DNA of 64,000 bases from Paracidovorax konjaci (GTDB taxonomy: Bacteria; Pseudomonadota; Gammaproteobacteria; Burkholderiales; Burkholderiaceae_C), in contig NZ_FOMQ01000006.1 in the NCBI RefSeq assembly GCF_900112675.1, positions 124,001 through 188,000 of the forward strand, given 5' to 3'. The stretch's first letter is position 1, and each line of letters begins with the position of its first letter. Position numbers and translations under genes: made by a program. The notes beneath the pieces were generated by a model that was given only the letters and a program-made list of their open reading frames with translations, did no database searches and was not told the origin of the DNA. Below are positions 53,734 through 62,363 of the stretch, in pieces.

Positions 53734-53752
53734 CTATCCATTCTATGGATAG
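53734..53752. promoter_or_regulatory. Palindromic operator at the lysR start
   Basis: CTATCCAT-TCT-ATGGATAG is a perfect 8-bp inverted repeat ending one base before the lysR start codon. It covers the expected ribosome-binding region, so a bound protein or an RNA hairpin here would reduce lysR and kptA expression. Confidence 0.6.
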
Positions 53753-53827
53753 GCAGTTGAAAAACAGTAGTTCTGGATGATGGAATGAATTCCTAGCATT
53801 CGGCACTTCGATACAAGGAGTTCTGCA

Positions 53828-54364
53828 ATGCCAACGAATTTTCTGCTTCCCCGCCTGGGCATCGACATCGGGCGCGTGCTGATCGCGCCCGACGGCGCTG
53901 ACGGGGGCGACACGTCTTTCATCGGAGGATCGCTGGACGACGCGCTCGCCACGCCGCCCTGCGAAGGCATGTTCGAGCATGTGCCTGTACTGGTGGACCG
54001 CTTCCAGGGCCGGGTCTGGCTGGTTTCCAAGGCGGGGCCCCGCGTCCAGGAAAAGACGTTGCGCTGGCTGGAGCACCACCACTTCCATGGGCGCACCGGC
54101 ATTCCGGAGTCGCATGTGCGCTTTTGCCGGGAACGCCCACAGAAGGCAGACCATTGCCGCGCGCTGGGCATCACCCATTTCATCGACGACCGTGAGGATG
54201 TGCTGCGGCACCTGGAGGGAGTGGTGCCGCATCGCTTTCTTTTCGGGCCCCAGCGGCGGCCCGTGGCCGACCCGCAGTTGCGGCCGGTCTTGGCCTGGGA
54301 TGCGGCCTTCGCGCAAGTGATGGCGACCCTGGCGTCCTCCGGTGGCGCGGCGCCCTGCCGGTGA
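53828..54364 (+). CDS. HAD-like hydrolase (DIG-type motif I)
   Basis: This 178-residue protein has a HAD-fold pattern: motif I GIDIGRVLI (about residues 11-19, Asp-Ile-Gly rather than DxD), LVSKAGPRVQEKT (motif II region, about 65-77), the motif III Lys in RPQKADHCRALG, and motif IV THFIDDREDVL near 115-125. Missing the second Asp of motif I may mean weak or different chemistry, or that the acid comes from elsewhere. Divergent from lysR-kptA, so a phosphatase acting on RNA ends or on the KptA product is a testable idea. The start has an AAGGAG site. Confidence 0.72.
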   Translation: MPTNFLLPRLGIDIGRVLIAPDGADGGDTSFIGGSLDDALATPPCEGMFEHVPVLVDRFQGRVWLVSKAGPRVQEKTLRWLEHHHFHGRTGIPESHVRFCRERPQKADHCRALGITHFIDDREDVLRHLEGVVPHRFLFGPQRRPVADPQLRPVLAWDAAFAQVMATLASSGGAAPCR

Positions 54365-54420
54365 ACGGGTGGCCCCAGGGCAACCGACTGCCGCCCCAAG
54401 GCCATGTTGCGCCGGCCATG

Positions 54421-54445
54421 AAAAAACGCACCCACGGGTGCGTTT
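54421..54445 (-). terminator. Bidirectional rho-independent terminator
   Basis: AAACGCACCC-AC-GGGTGCGTTT is a perfect 10-bp inverted repeat (54424-54445). A run of six A on the plus strand (54421-54426) gives a T-run for the minus strand, where it ends the DUF3567 gene. It also closes the convergent HAD-like gene. Confidence 0.8.
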
Positions 54446-54491
54446 CTCGGTTTGGGCGGTACGGCGCTCGCTGGGCGCCGGGGCCGGCAGG

Positions 54492-54779
54492 TCAGTGCAC
54501 GACCACCGGGTTCTGCGCGAGCCCCACGTACCCGTCGAGCGTGTCGTCCACTTCTTCCTGGGTGGGAGTATCGCGCTGCCACGCGAGGATCTGCTGCTGG
54601 AACATCTCGGCCCAGGATCCGTCGAGGTAGACCTCCTTGCCCGAGCGCTTGTCGACGATCTCGAAGCCGTGCCGCACCAGCTGGTGTGCCGGCGGCACGC
54701 CGATCGGCGCCTCGGCTTCGCTGGTGTCGGGCTGCATGTGGACCACCGCGAAGGAGTCTGAGTCGTAAAGCATGTGCAT
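54492..54779 (-). CDS. DUF3567 family protein
   Basis: This 95-residue protein belongs to a small family typical of Betaproteobacteria: MHMLYDSDSFAVVHM at the start, RHGFEIVDKRSGKEVYLDG in the middle and a conserved (W)QRDTPTQEEVDDTLDGY near the end. The function is unknown. The ATG at 54779 follows CAGGGGA; an upstream in-frame extension has no family similarity. A terminator follows the gene. Confidence 0.85.
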   Translation of the reverse strand: MHMLYDSDSFAVVHMQPDTSEAEAPIGVPPAHQLVRHGFEIVDKRSGKEVYLDGSWAEMFQQQILAWQRDTPTQEEVDDTLDGYVGLAQNPVVVH

Positions 54780-55104
54780 GGTGTTCCCCTGTCGATTCGG
54801 TGTTTCTACGGTCAGATGGCCACCCGGGTCGCAAAGTTCAAGACCCGGCCCATGCATCCTGCGTGCCAGCTTGGGGCTGGACCGCATGCTCCGGATGCGT
54901 GGGACCAGTATTTCATGAAAAGACAGGTCCCGCCGGCCAGGGGGTGAAGTCAGGCCGGCGTCCCACGAAGCTGTGGGTGAAACCGCACATTCCCCCGGCG
55001 CGGCGGCTGTCCGGGCCCGCCATTGGCGCGCTTCGCGGCGATGGCCTTCCGCAGCGCGGGATACGGCACGGCCAATGCCTTTGGCGAAGGAATGGCCTTG
55101 CGGA
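54780..55104. other. Intergenic region DUF3567 / DUF3108
   Basis: These 325 bases carry the DUF3567 promoter region. Open frames here are GC-driven and match no family. No repeat, RNA gene or operator was recognised. Confidence 0.5.
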
Positions 55105-56337
55105 TCAGGGGTTTTCGCGGCCCGCGAGGCGCAGGTCCACGTAGTCGCCGTTGGACTGGGTGATGCGGATGCGCGCGGGCAGGAAGCCCAGCGACGGGGC
55201 CAGCCACAGTTCGGCCTTCTGGTCGTAGTCGCGGCGGGGCAGCCGCTGCAGCCTCAAGGCGGGCGTGGGGCCGATGGGCAGGTCCAGGGTGTCGGTGCCT
55301 TCGATGGTGAAGGTCCAGCGGTCGGCATTGCGCGCGCCGACGGTGGTGAGCGTGATGTGCGTGCCATCGGGATAGCGTTCGGGCGCGGCGGACAGCAGCG
55401 CGCCGAGCTGGATGAACACGCTGAGCCGGTCCTGCGCCCCGGCGGCGATGGCGGCCGGCGGCGTGTTGGCGCTGAAGGTGGCGCGGCCCGCGGCGAAATC
55501 GAAATGCGCCGCCTGCTCGCTGCGGGCCTTGTCGCCGAAGCGCTCGGGCTGCAGGCCCGTGGGCGTGACGAGGCCGGTGCTGGTCTGCGAGCGCGAGCCG
55601 ATCAGAAAGGCCTTGACCTCCTGCCGCGCCTCGTAGCGGGCGCCGTCGTGCCGCCAGGCCAGGGTGGCGCTGGCGCGGTAGTCGAACTTCTTGGCCTGCC
55701 CGCTCACGTCGAACGTGAGCCGCACCGGCGCGGGCAGGCGCACGGGCGGCGGCGTGGTGTCGGCCGCCGCGGCCGTGCCGCCGGGGGGGCGGATGTCCAC
55801 GCCGGCCGAGCGCATGTCGTCGGGCTGGCTGGCGGCCGGCTCGGGGGGCGTGGTCGCGGCGGTGGCCGGAGCGCTGGCCACGGCCGATGCCGCCTGCGCC
55901 GCGGCCTGGGCCGCCGCAGCCGCCGCGATGGACGCGCTGGGCACCGGCTCCTCGGGCGCGGGCGCGGCGGCGGCCATCGCCGGAGCGTCGGCATCGCCCG
56001 CCGGGGCCGCATCCGCCGTGGGGGCGGGCGTGGGCGCCGGCTCCTCGGCCGGAGCGGGCGCCGGCGCTGGCGCCGGACGCGCTTTGCGGACCGGCGCAGG
56101 GCGCTTGCGCGGCGCGGGCGCGGGCTCCGCCGCGGGGGCGGCAGGTGCTGCGGGCGCGGCCGCAGGCTCGGGCGGCGGTGGTGGGGGTGCCTCGGGCACC
56201 ACCATGCGGGTGTGGAAGGCCATGCGCTCGGGTGTGCCGCGGCCGGTGCCTCCGCTCCAGTGGGGCAGGCCCAGCAGTGCCAGGGCATGCAGGGCGATCA
56301 CCAGCGCGGTGAGCACCGCCAGGGCGCGGCGCGGCAT
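55105..56337 (-). CDS. DUF3108 domain protein with long Pro/Ala linker
   Basis: The product has 410 residues. An N-terminal membrane anchor (about 7-24) is followed by some 170 residues rich in Pro, Ala and acidic blocks, then a DUF3108 domain from about residue 205 (FDVSGQAKKFDYRASATLAW, GDKARSEQAAHFDFAAGRATF, LWLAPSLGFLPARIRITQSN). The TonB-like layout suggests a periplasmic-facing domain that spans the cell wall space. The function of DUF3108 is not established. Confidence 0.83.
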   Translation of the reverse strand: MPRRALAVLTALVIALHALALLGLPHWSGGTGRGTPERMAFHTRMVVPEAPPPPPPEPAAAPAAPAAPAAEPAPAPRKRPAPVRKARPAPAPAPAPAEEPAPTPAPTADAAPAGDADAPAMAAAAPAPEEPVPSASIAAAAAAQAAAQAASAVASAPATAATTPPEPAASQPDDMRSAGVDIRPPGGTAAAADTTPPPVRLPAPVRLTFDVSGQAKKFDYRASATLAWRHDGARYEARQEVKAFLIGSRSQTSTGLVTPTGLQPERFGDKARSEQAAHFDFAAGRATFSANTPPAAIAAGAQDRLSVFIQLGALLSAAPERYPDGTHITLTTVGARNADRWTFTIEGTDTLDLPIGPTPALRLQRLPRRDYDQKAELWLAPSLGFLPARIRITQSNGDYVDLRLAGRENP

Positions 56338-56426
56338 CAGCGGCGCCCTCCGGCCCGGGAGGCGGCGTGGCCTGCGCCAGGGCAGGCGGCAACGGGCTGC
56401 TTCATGCCGGCTTCCTCACTCCGGCT

Positions 56427-57209
56427 TCATGCCTGGCCGTATCCCAGGTCGCTGGAGAGCCGGTCGGCCATGGCGCGCAGGGGCGCATCGATCGCGCCGC
56501 CCCAGCCCGGGTCGAAGGTGGCGACCGAGCCCAGCGTGGTCACGCCCAGCGCGAGGTGCCCGTCGGCGTCGAAGACCGGCGCGCAGAAGGCCACGATGCC
56601 GGGCAGCAGCGTGTCCACCACGCGCGCGGAGCCGCGCTCGCGCACTTCGGCCAGCATCGCCTGCAGGGCTGCGGGGTCGGTGGGGATGTCCCTGCGGTCG
56701 CGGCGCACGGCCTCGGCCAGTTCGTCCTCGATGAGCGCGGCCGTCACGTCGGGCGCCAGGTGGGCCGCGAAGCAGCGGCCGGTGGCGGAACTGAGCAGCG
56801 GCATCACGTCGCCCAGCCGCAGGTTGGCGGTGACGGACTGGTGCGATTCCTCCCAGTGCACGATGGTGGGCCCCCGGTTGCCCCAGACGGCCACCGCCAG
56901 GGTCTGCTGGATGTCTTCCATGAGGTCGGGCAGCCGTTCGCGGGCGAGCCGGACGGCGTCCAGCCGGGCCAGCGACGCCAGCCCCAGCTTGAGCGCGGCG
57001 GGGCCCAGGTCATAGCGGGCGGTGCGCGCGTCCTGGGCCACGAGGCCCATGCGCTGGAAGCTCACCAGGTAGCGGTGCGCCTTGGCGGCGCTCATGCCGG
57101 CGGCCGCGGCCAGGTCCTTGAGCATCAAGGGCCCCCGGCTGCGCGTAAGGCCGTCGAGCAGCGAGAAGCCGACCTCCACCGATTGAATGCCCGCCCGTTC
57201 CTTGTCCAT
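56427..57209 (-). CDS. IclR-family transcriptional regulator
   Basis: The 260-residue protein has an N-terminal winged HTH (GFSLLDGLTRSRGPLMLKDL, AAAAGMSAAKAHRYLVSFQR) and a C-terminal effector domain with GNRGPTIVHWEES, SATGRCFAAHLAP and FDADGHLALGVTTLG. The ATG at 57209 is used; a TTG two codons upstream is less likely. It is divergent from the FAH-family gene, with a perfect palindrome between them, so it probably controls that catabolic unit. Confidence 0.9.
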   Translation of the reverse strand: MDKERAGIQSVEVGFSLLDGLTRSRGPLMLKDLAAAAGMSAAKAHRYLVSFQRMGLVAQDARTARYDLGPAALKLGLASLARLDAVRLARERLPDLMEDIQQTLAVAVWGNRGPTIVHWEESHQSVTANLRLGDVMPLLSSATGRCFAAHLAPDVTAALIEDELAEAVRRDRRDIPTDPAALQAMLAEVRERGSARVVDTLLPGIVAFCAPVFDADGHLALGVTTLGSVATFDPGWGGAIDAPLRAMADRLSSDLGYGQA

Positions 57210-57238
57210 CTGCAATAGAATTCCTGGAGTTTTGTTTA

Positions 57239-57254
57239 GTTAAATCAATTTAAC
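57239..57254. promoter_or_regulatory. Palindromic IclR operator candidate
   Basis: GTTAAAT-CA-ATTTAAC is a perfect 7-bp inverted repeat in an AT-rich island of the iclR / FAH divergent region, 30 bases from the iclR start. Size and symmetry fit IclR-family operators. Confidence 0.6.
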
Positions 57255-57315
57255 CATTCGTAATTCGTGCCAGGCGGCATGCTGGCGCGGTTCGGAGACA
57301 AAGAGGTCTGAGCCC

Positions 57316-58326
57316 ATGAAACTCGCCACCTACAAGGATGGTTCCCGCGACGGCCAGCTGGTCGTCGTCTCCCGCGACCTGGGCACGGCCCATTATGCGA
57401 CCGGCATCGCGAGCCGCCTGCAGCAGGTACTGGACGACTGGGGCTTCCTCGCGCCGCAGCTCCAGGACCTCTACGACCAGCTCAACGCCGGCCGCGCGCC
57501 GCATGCCTTCCCCTTCGAGCCCGAGCGCTGCATGGCCCCGCTGCCCCGCGCCTACCAGTGGGCGGACGGCTCTGCCTACATCAACCACGTCGAACTGGTC
57601 CGAAAGGCTCGCAACTCCGAGGTGCCGGAGAGCTTCTACACCGACCCGCTCATGTACCAGGGCGGCAGCGACGATTTCCTGGGGCCGCGCGACGACGTGG
57701 TGGTGCCCAGCGAGGCCATGGGCATCGATTTCGAGGCCGAGATCGCGGTCATCACCGGCGACGTGAAGATGGGCACCACGCCCGACCAGGCGCTGGACGG
57801 CATCCGCCTGGTGATGATCGCTAACGACGTGTCCCTGCGCAACCTGATCCCGGCCGAGCTGGCGAAGGGCTTCGGCTTCTTCCAGTCCAAGCCCGCCACC
57901 GCGTTCAGCCCCGTGGCCGTGACGCTCGACGAGCTGGGCGACGCCTGGAGCGGCGGCCGCGTGAACCTCACGCTGCAGTCCACCTGGAACGGCCGCAAGG
58001 TCGGCATGTGCGATGCCGGCCCCGAGATGACCTTCCACTTCGGCCAGCTCATCGCCCACATCTGCAAGACCCGCAACGTGCGCGCCGGCTCCATCGTGGG
58101 CAGCGGCACCGTCAGCAACAAGGGCGTGGAGCAGAACGGCCGCACCGAATGGCCCAAGGGCTACAGCTGCATCGCCGAGAAGCGCTGCATCGAGACCATC
58201 CAGGATGGCAAGCCCTCCACCGAGTTCATGAAGTTCGGCGACACCATCCGCATCGAGATGAAGAACAAGGCCGGCCAGAGCCTGTTCGGCGCGATCGACC
58301 AGACCATCGCGGGCCCTGCGGGGTGA
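57316..58326 (+). CDS. Fumarylacetoacetate hydrolase family protein
   Basis: The 336-residue product has an N-terminal FAH_N-like part and a catalytic domain with the metal-binding acids in IDFEAEIAVITGD near 136-148, then IANDVSLRNLIP and GSIVGSGTVSNKG. It hydrolyses a C-C bond in a beta-diketo acid, as at the end of tyrosine or homogentisate breakdown. No homogentisate dioxygenase gene is adjacent, so the exact substrate is open. Its stop overlaps the next start by one base. Confidence 0.9.
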   Translation: MKLATYKDGSRDGQLVVVSRDLGTAHYATGIASRLQQVLDDWGFLAPQLQDLYDQLNAGRAPHAFPFEPERCMAPLPRAYQWADGSAYINHVELVRKARNSEVPESFYTDPLMYQGGSDDFLGPRDDVVVPSEAMGIDFEAEIAVITGDVKMGTTPDQALDGIRLVMIANDVSLRNLIPAELAKGFGFFQSKPATAFSPVAVTLDELGDAWSGGRVNLTLQSTWNGRKVGMCDAGPEMTFHFGQLIAHICKTRNVRAGSIVGSGTVSNKGVEQNGRTEWPKGYSCIAEKRCIETIQDGKPSTEFMKFGDTIRIEMKNKAGQSLFGAIDQTIAGPAG

Positions 58327-59366
58327 TGGCCATGGCGCGCGCTGCCGTCCTGGGCCGCCGTGCCGCGGCCTGCCTGTGGCTGCTGGCCGCTCCCGTGCTG
58401 GCCCAGCCCGCTGCCGTGCCGGCCGAGCCGGCGCCCCGCCGTGCCGACTGCCCGCCAGTGGCCACGCCGATCGACCCCGCGGCCATCCCGCAGGCCCTGC
58501 GCGAGGCGCGCGACCACGGCCTGCTGTGGCGCGTGGAGCAGGGCGGCCGCACGAGCTGGCTCTACGGCACGCTGCATGCCGCGCGCCGCGACTGGATGCT
58601 GCCCGGCCCCACGGTGCTCGCCGCCGTGCAGGGCAGCGACCGCATCGCGCTGGAGCTGGACCTGCTCGACCCCGCCGTGGGCGCGGCGCTGCAGGCGGCG
58701 ATGCGCAACCCGCCCGGTGCCGCGCCGCTGCCGCCCGACCTGGCGCGCCGGCTCGCGGCGCAGATCGACGCCGCCTGCGCCGACCCGGGCCTGGCCGCGC
58801 TGCGGCCCGAGCTGCAGGTGGCCTCGCTCGTGGTGATGGCCGCGCGGCGCGATGGAATCGACCCGGCCTATGGCATCGACCTGGTACTGGCGGGCCTGGC
58901 GCGCGGGCTGCGCAAGCCCGTGGTGTCGCTCGAATCGGTCGAGCTGCAGGTGCGCGCGCTGGCCTCCGACGATCCGCGCGAAACCGCCGCGGCCGTGGCC
59001 TCGGGCCTGGAGCAGCTCGAGGGCAGCGCCGCCCGCGACGCCCTGACCACGCTGGCCCGCGCCTGGGCCGACGGCCGCGCGAACCTTCTGGAGAGCTACG
59101 GCCAGTGGTGCGACTGCCTGCACACCCGCGAGGAGCGCGAGGGCTTCGAGCGGCTCGTCGTGGGCCGCAACCCGGGACTGGCGCGCTCCATCGCGGCCCA
59201 GCACCGCGCCGGGCACCGCGTGTTCGCGGCCGTGGGCGCGCTGCACATGGTCGGGCCGCAAGGCCTGCCGGCATTGCTGGCGCGGCAGGGCTTCCGGGTC
59301 GAGCGGGTGCAGTGGCCGGCCGGCCCGGCTGCCGCTCCCGCGCGCAGCGCCCCACCGTCCCGCTGA
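58326..59366 (+). CDS. TraB/GumN-family exported protein
   Basis: This 346-residue protein has a signal peptide (ending near LAQP, residue 28). TraB/GumN features are WLYGTLHAARRDW at about residues 77-89, IALELDLLD near 108 and FAAVGALHMVGPQGLPALL near the C-terminus, with two conserved Cys in the QWCDCLH segment. The biochemical role is unknown; relatives are thought to be metal-dependent hydrolases. The ATG at 58326 overlaps the FAH stop (TGATG); a GTG one codon earlier is an alternative. Confidence 0.85.
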   Translation: MAMARAAVLGRRAAACLWLLAAPVLAQPAAVPAEPAPRRADCPPVATPIDPAAIPQALREARDHGLLWRVEQGGRTSWLYGTLHAARRDWMLPGPTVLAAVQGSDRIALELDLLDPAVGAALQAAMRNPPGAAPLPPDLARRLAAQIDAACADPGLAALRPELQVASLVVMAARRDGIDPAYGIDLVLAGLARGLRKPVVSLESVELQVRALASDDPRETAAAVASGLEQLEGSAARDALTTLARAWADGRANLLESYGQWCDCLHTREEREGFERLVVGRNPGLARSIAAQHRAGHRVFAAVGALHMVGPQGLPALLARQGFRVERVQWPAGPAAAPARSAPPSR

Positions 59367-59492
59367 ACACCGGCCGGGCGCCTGTGGCGCCCGTGCCCGC
59401 CCTGCCGGCCCCGGTGGCGCCGGCAGGGCGGCGACGCGATCGACCACCCCGTGACCACCACCCCATAACGACCATCCCCAAGGAGACAAACC

Positions 59493-60470
59493 ATGCACCG
59501 CAGAACCCTGCTGGGCACCGCCGCCGCCGCGGCCGCCCTGGCCGCACACCCCTTCGCTCGCGCTCAGTCCGACTACCCGAACCAGCCCATCCGCTGGGTC
59601 GTGCCGTACCCCGCGGGCGGCGGCACCGACGTGCTCGCGCGCACGGTGGCCGAGGCGCTGCGCGCCCCGCTGGGCCAGCAGATCGTGGTGGACAACCGGC
59701 CGGGCGCCTCCACCAACATCGGCGCACAGCAGGTCGCCACCGCCAAGGCCGACGGCTACACGCTGATGTCGGCCGACAACGCCTTGCTGGCCTACAACGA
59801 GCACCTGTTCTCCAAGCTGCCCTTCAGCCCGGAAAAGGATTTCACGTACGTGGGCGGCCTGTCGCGCTTCCCGCTCGCGCTGGTGGTGCATCCGGGCTTC
59901 GAGGCGCGCACGTTCAAGGACTTCCTGGCCTATGCGCGCGCCAACCCCGGCAAGCTCAACTACGCCTCGCCGGGCAACGGATCGCCGCACCACCTCGCGA
60001 TGGAGATGTTCAAGAACCGCACCAAGACCTTCCTCACGCACATCCCGTACCGCGGCGCCGCGCCCGCGCTGCAGGACGTGATGGGCGGGCAGGTGCCGTG
60101 CATGTTCCTCGACCTGGCCGCGGGCCTGCCGGTCATCCAGGCGGGCAAGGTGCGGGCGCTGGCGATCGGCTCGGCCCGGCGCGTGCCCAACCTGCCCGAT
60201 GTGCCCACGCTGGCCGACGTGGGCGTGGCCGATGCCGAGGTGTATGCCTTCCAGGGCGTGCTCGGCCCGGCCGGCCTGCCGCCCGCGATCACCAGCCGCC
60301 TCAACGCGGAGATCAACAAGGCCCTGGCCAGCCCGCCCGTGGTCCGGCGCATGCAGGATTTCGGCATGGAGGCACTGCCCGGCACGCCCGAGCAGTTCCG
60401 CACCCTTGCGCGCAACGAGGCGCGGCGCTGGGGCGCGATCATCCAGGCGGCCGGCGTGAAGCTGGATTGA
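59493..60470 (+). CDS. Bug/TctC-type periplasmic binding protein
   Basis: The product has 325 residues with a signal peptide (RRTLLGTAAAAAALAAHPFA, cleavage near residue 25). It contains IRWVVPYPAGGGTDVLARTV, VVDNRPGASTNIGAQQV and HIPYRGAAPALQDVMGG. An AAGGAG site precedes the ATG. It probably supplies a carboxylate or aromatic acid linked to the FAH-family hydrolase upstream; no permease gene is adjacent. Confidence 0.9.
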   Translation: MHRRTLLGTAAAAAALAAHPFARAQSDYPNQPIRWVVPYPAGGGTDVLARTVAEALRAPLGQQIVVDNRPGASTNIGAQQVATAKADGYTLMSADNALLAYNEHLFSKLPFSPEKDFTYVGGLSRFPLALVVHPGFEARTFKDFLAYARANPGKLNYASPGNGSPHHLAMEMFKNRTKTFLTHIPYRGAAPALQDVMGGQVPCMFLDLAAGLPVIQAGKVRALAIGSARRVPNLPDVPTLADVGVADAEVYAFQGVLGPAGLPPAITSRLNAEINKALASPPVVRRMQDFGMEALPGTPEQFRTLARNEARRWGAIIQAAGVKLD

Positions 60471-60636
60471 CGGCGCGGTCCTGCGGCAGGGGGCAGGGCC
60501 GGTGCCCGGCCCCCGCGAGTCGAGGGGATCACGGCCGCGTCCTACCGCTGCCGGCGCGGGGCGTTGCCACACTGCCGGGCTGCCAGCGCGGCCGCAGCGG
60601 CCCGCGCATCCGCCAACCCTTCTGCAGGAAACCGAC

Positions 60637-61338
60637 ATGCCCGCGACTTCCACGCCTCCCCGCATCCTCCTCGTCCTGACCTCGCACGACCGCCTGGGCG
60701 ATACCGGCAAGAAGACCGGCTTCTGGCTCGAGGAGTTCGCCGCCCCGTACTACGTGTTCAAGGACGCCGGCGCGCAGCTCACGCTGGCCTCTCCGCTGGG
60801 CGGCCAGCCGCCGCTGGACCCCAAGAGCGACGACGAGGACGCCCAGACCGATGCCACGCGCCGCTTCAAGGCCGACGCCGAAGCCCGGAAGGCCCTGGCC
60901 TCCACCGTGCGGCTGGACAGTGTCCAGGCGGGCGATTTCGACGCCGTGTTCTACCCCGGCGGCCACGGCCCGCTGTGGGACCTGGCGGAAGACGCGCAGT
61001 CCATCGCGCTGATCGAGCAGACCTTCGCGGCCGGCCGGCCCCTGGCGCTCGTGTGCCATGCGCCCGGCGCGCTGCGCCGCACCAAGGCTCCGGGCGGCGA
61101 GCCGCTGGTGAGCGGCCGCCGCGTGACGGGCTTCACCAACAGCGAGGAAGAGGGCGTGCAGCTCACGGCCGTGGTGCCGTTCCTCGTGGAAGACGTGCTC
61201 AAGGAGAACGGCGGCCACTACGAACGCGGCGCGGACTGGGCGCCCCACGTGGTCACCGACGGCACGCTGGTGACCGGGCAGAACCCGGCGTCTTCCGAGC
61301 CGGCGGCGAAGGCGCTGCTGGCCCTGCTGAAGCCATGA
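60637..61338 (+). CDS. DJ-1/PfpI-family protein (class I glutamine amidotransferase-like)
   Basis: The 233-residue product has the nucleophile elbow LVCHAPGALR (Cys near residue 142), the FYPGGHGPLWDL loop near 107-118 and an N-terminal LLVLTSHDRLGDTGKKTGFW. The longer insertions place it with Hsp31/YhbO-like or ThiJ-like chaperone and glyoxalase-type members. It is likely cytoplasmic and involved in carbonyl stress. It is convergent with a lysR gene across repeat copy 3. Confidence 0.88.
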   Translation: MPATSTPPRILLVLTSHDRLGDTGKKTGFWLEEFAAPYYVFKDAGAQLTLASPLGGQPPLDPKSDDEDAQTDATRRFKADAEARKALASTVRLDSVQAGDFDAVFYPGGHGPLWDLAEDAQSIALIEQTFAAGRPLALVCHAPGALRRTKAPGGEPLVSGRRVTGFTNSEEEGVQLTAVVPFLVEDVLKENGGHYERGADWAPHVVTDGTLVTGQNPASSEPAAKALLALLKP

Positions 61339-61358
61339 ATCCGGCCGGCCGGGAGCGG

Positions 61359-61424
61359 TTGGGAGTCTTTTGCGCTCCATGCCGCCGGATCCATTGAAAA
61401 GATTGCTATATAAATAATAGCAAT
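61359..61424 (-). repeat. Dispersed intergenic repeat, copy 3 (inverted)
   Basis: Read on the minus strand: ATTGCTATTATTTATATAGC, the core TTTTCAATGGA and CCGGCGGCATGGAGC, matching copies 1 and 2 with the same order of parts. It lies in the gap between convergent genes and its ATTGCTATT...AATAGCAAT-like arms could form a hairpin. Confidence 0.68.
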
Positions 61425-61438
61425 CGGCGGCCCCGCAG

Positions 61439-62341
61439 CTATGTGGGCAGGATGCCCGGCAGCAGGGGGCGGGCGAGCCGCTCGCGCCACCACTGCAGCG
61501 CGCGGCCGCGGCCCTCGGGCTTCCAGGCGAGCCAGAAGGTCTCTTCGGGCCGGGGCTCCTCCACCGCGCATTCCACGAGCAGCCCGCGCGCCAGTTCGCC
61601 GCGCACGCTGGCCCGCGGCACGAAGCCGTGGCCCAGGCCGTCCACCTGGCAGGCGATCTTGGCCGGCATCGAGGGCACGGTGATGCGGTGCTGCCCCACG
61701 TTCAGGCCCACGGTGCGGTCGCCCAGCGCGCGGGCACCGTCGCCCACCACGATGGCGGTGTGCTCCAGCAGTTCGCTGCGCGCGAGCGGCCGGCCGGGGC
61801 GGGCCAGCGGGTGGGTGGGCGCCACGCAGAAGACGAATTCGAGGCTGCCCACGGCCACCGCCTTGTAGCCGCCGCCCGAAGGGCCTTCGCCGGCCGCCAC
61901 CACGATGTCGGCGCGCCCGTCGCGCAGCGCCTCCCAGGTGCCGGTGAGCGCTTCGCAGCCGATGCGCAGGCGCGTGCCGCACTGCAGCGCCTCGAAGGCG
62001 CGGATGTCTTCGGCGAACGCGCTTGTGGGGATGAGCGAGTCGTGCACCAGCCGCAACTCGGTCTCGAAGCCCGTCGCCACCTGCCGCAGCCGCGATTCGA
62101 GCTGCCGCGCGGCGGCCAGCAGCCAGCGGCCCTCCTTGAGCATCTCCTGCCCGGCGGGCGTGAGCGCCACGCGGGGCCCGTTGCGCGTGAAGAGCGCGAT
62201 GCCCAGCTGCTCCTCGAGCTTGGCGACGGCATAGGAGATGGTGGACGGCACCTTGTGCAACTGTTCCGAGGCCCCCGCGAACGAGCCGTGGCGGGCGATG
62301 GCGTCCACCAGTTCGATGGCTTCCAGGGAGAGTCTGAGCAT
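61439..62341 (-). CDS. LysR-family transcriptional regulator
   Basis: This 300-residue LysR protein has the HTH IELVDAIARHGSFAGASEQL and KVPSTISYAVAKLEEQLGIA at about residues 9-48. The effector domain has ELRLVHDSLIPTSAFAEDI and RIGCEALTGTWEALRDGRAD, followed by PTHPLARPGRPL. The ATG at 62341 gives the normal N-terminus. It is divergent from the pirin gene, with two palindromes in between, and is likely its regulator. Confidence 0.9.
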   Translation of the reverse strand: MLRLSLEAIELVDAIARHGSFAGASEQLHKVPSTISYAVAKLEEQLGIALFTRNGPRVALTPAGQEMLKEGRWLLAAARQLESRLRQVATGFETELRLVHDSLIPTSAFAEDIRAFEALQCGTRLRIGCEALTGTWEALRDGRADIVVAAGEGPSGGGYKAVAVGSLEFVFCVAPTHPLARPGRPLARSELLEHTAIVVGDGARALGDRTVGLNVGQHRITVPSMPAKIACQVDGLGHGFVPRASVRGELARGLLVECAVEEPRPEETFWLAWKPEGRGRALQWWRERLARPLLPGILPT

Positions 62342-62363
62342 GGGTTTCCTGTCCTTGATCCAG

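Noticed and set aside
55700-56200. Repetitive Pro/Ala-coding DNA in the DUF3108 gene as a tandem repeat or CRISPR-like array
   Set aside because: There is no constant unit or spacing; it is low-complexity linker coding sequence.
57256-57296. TTCGT and TTCGG pair before the FAH-family gene as a PIP box
   Set aside because: The spacer is about 22 bases rather than 15 and no YANNNT element sits 30 bases further on.
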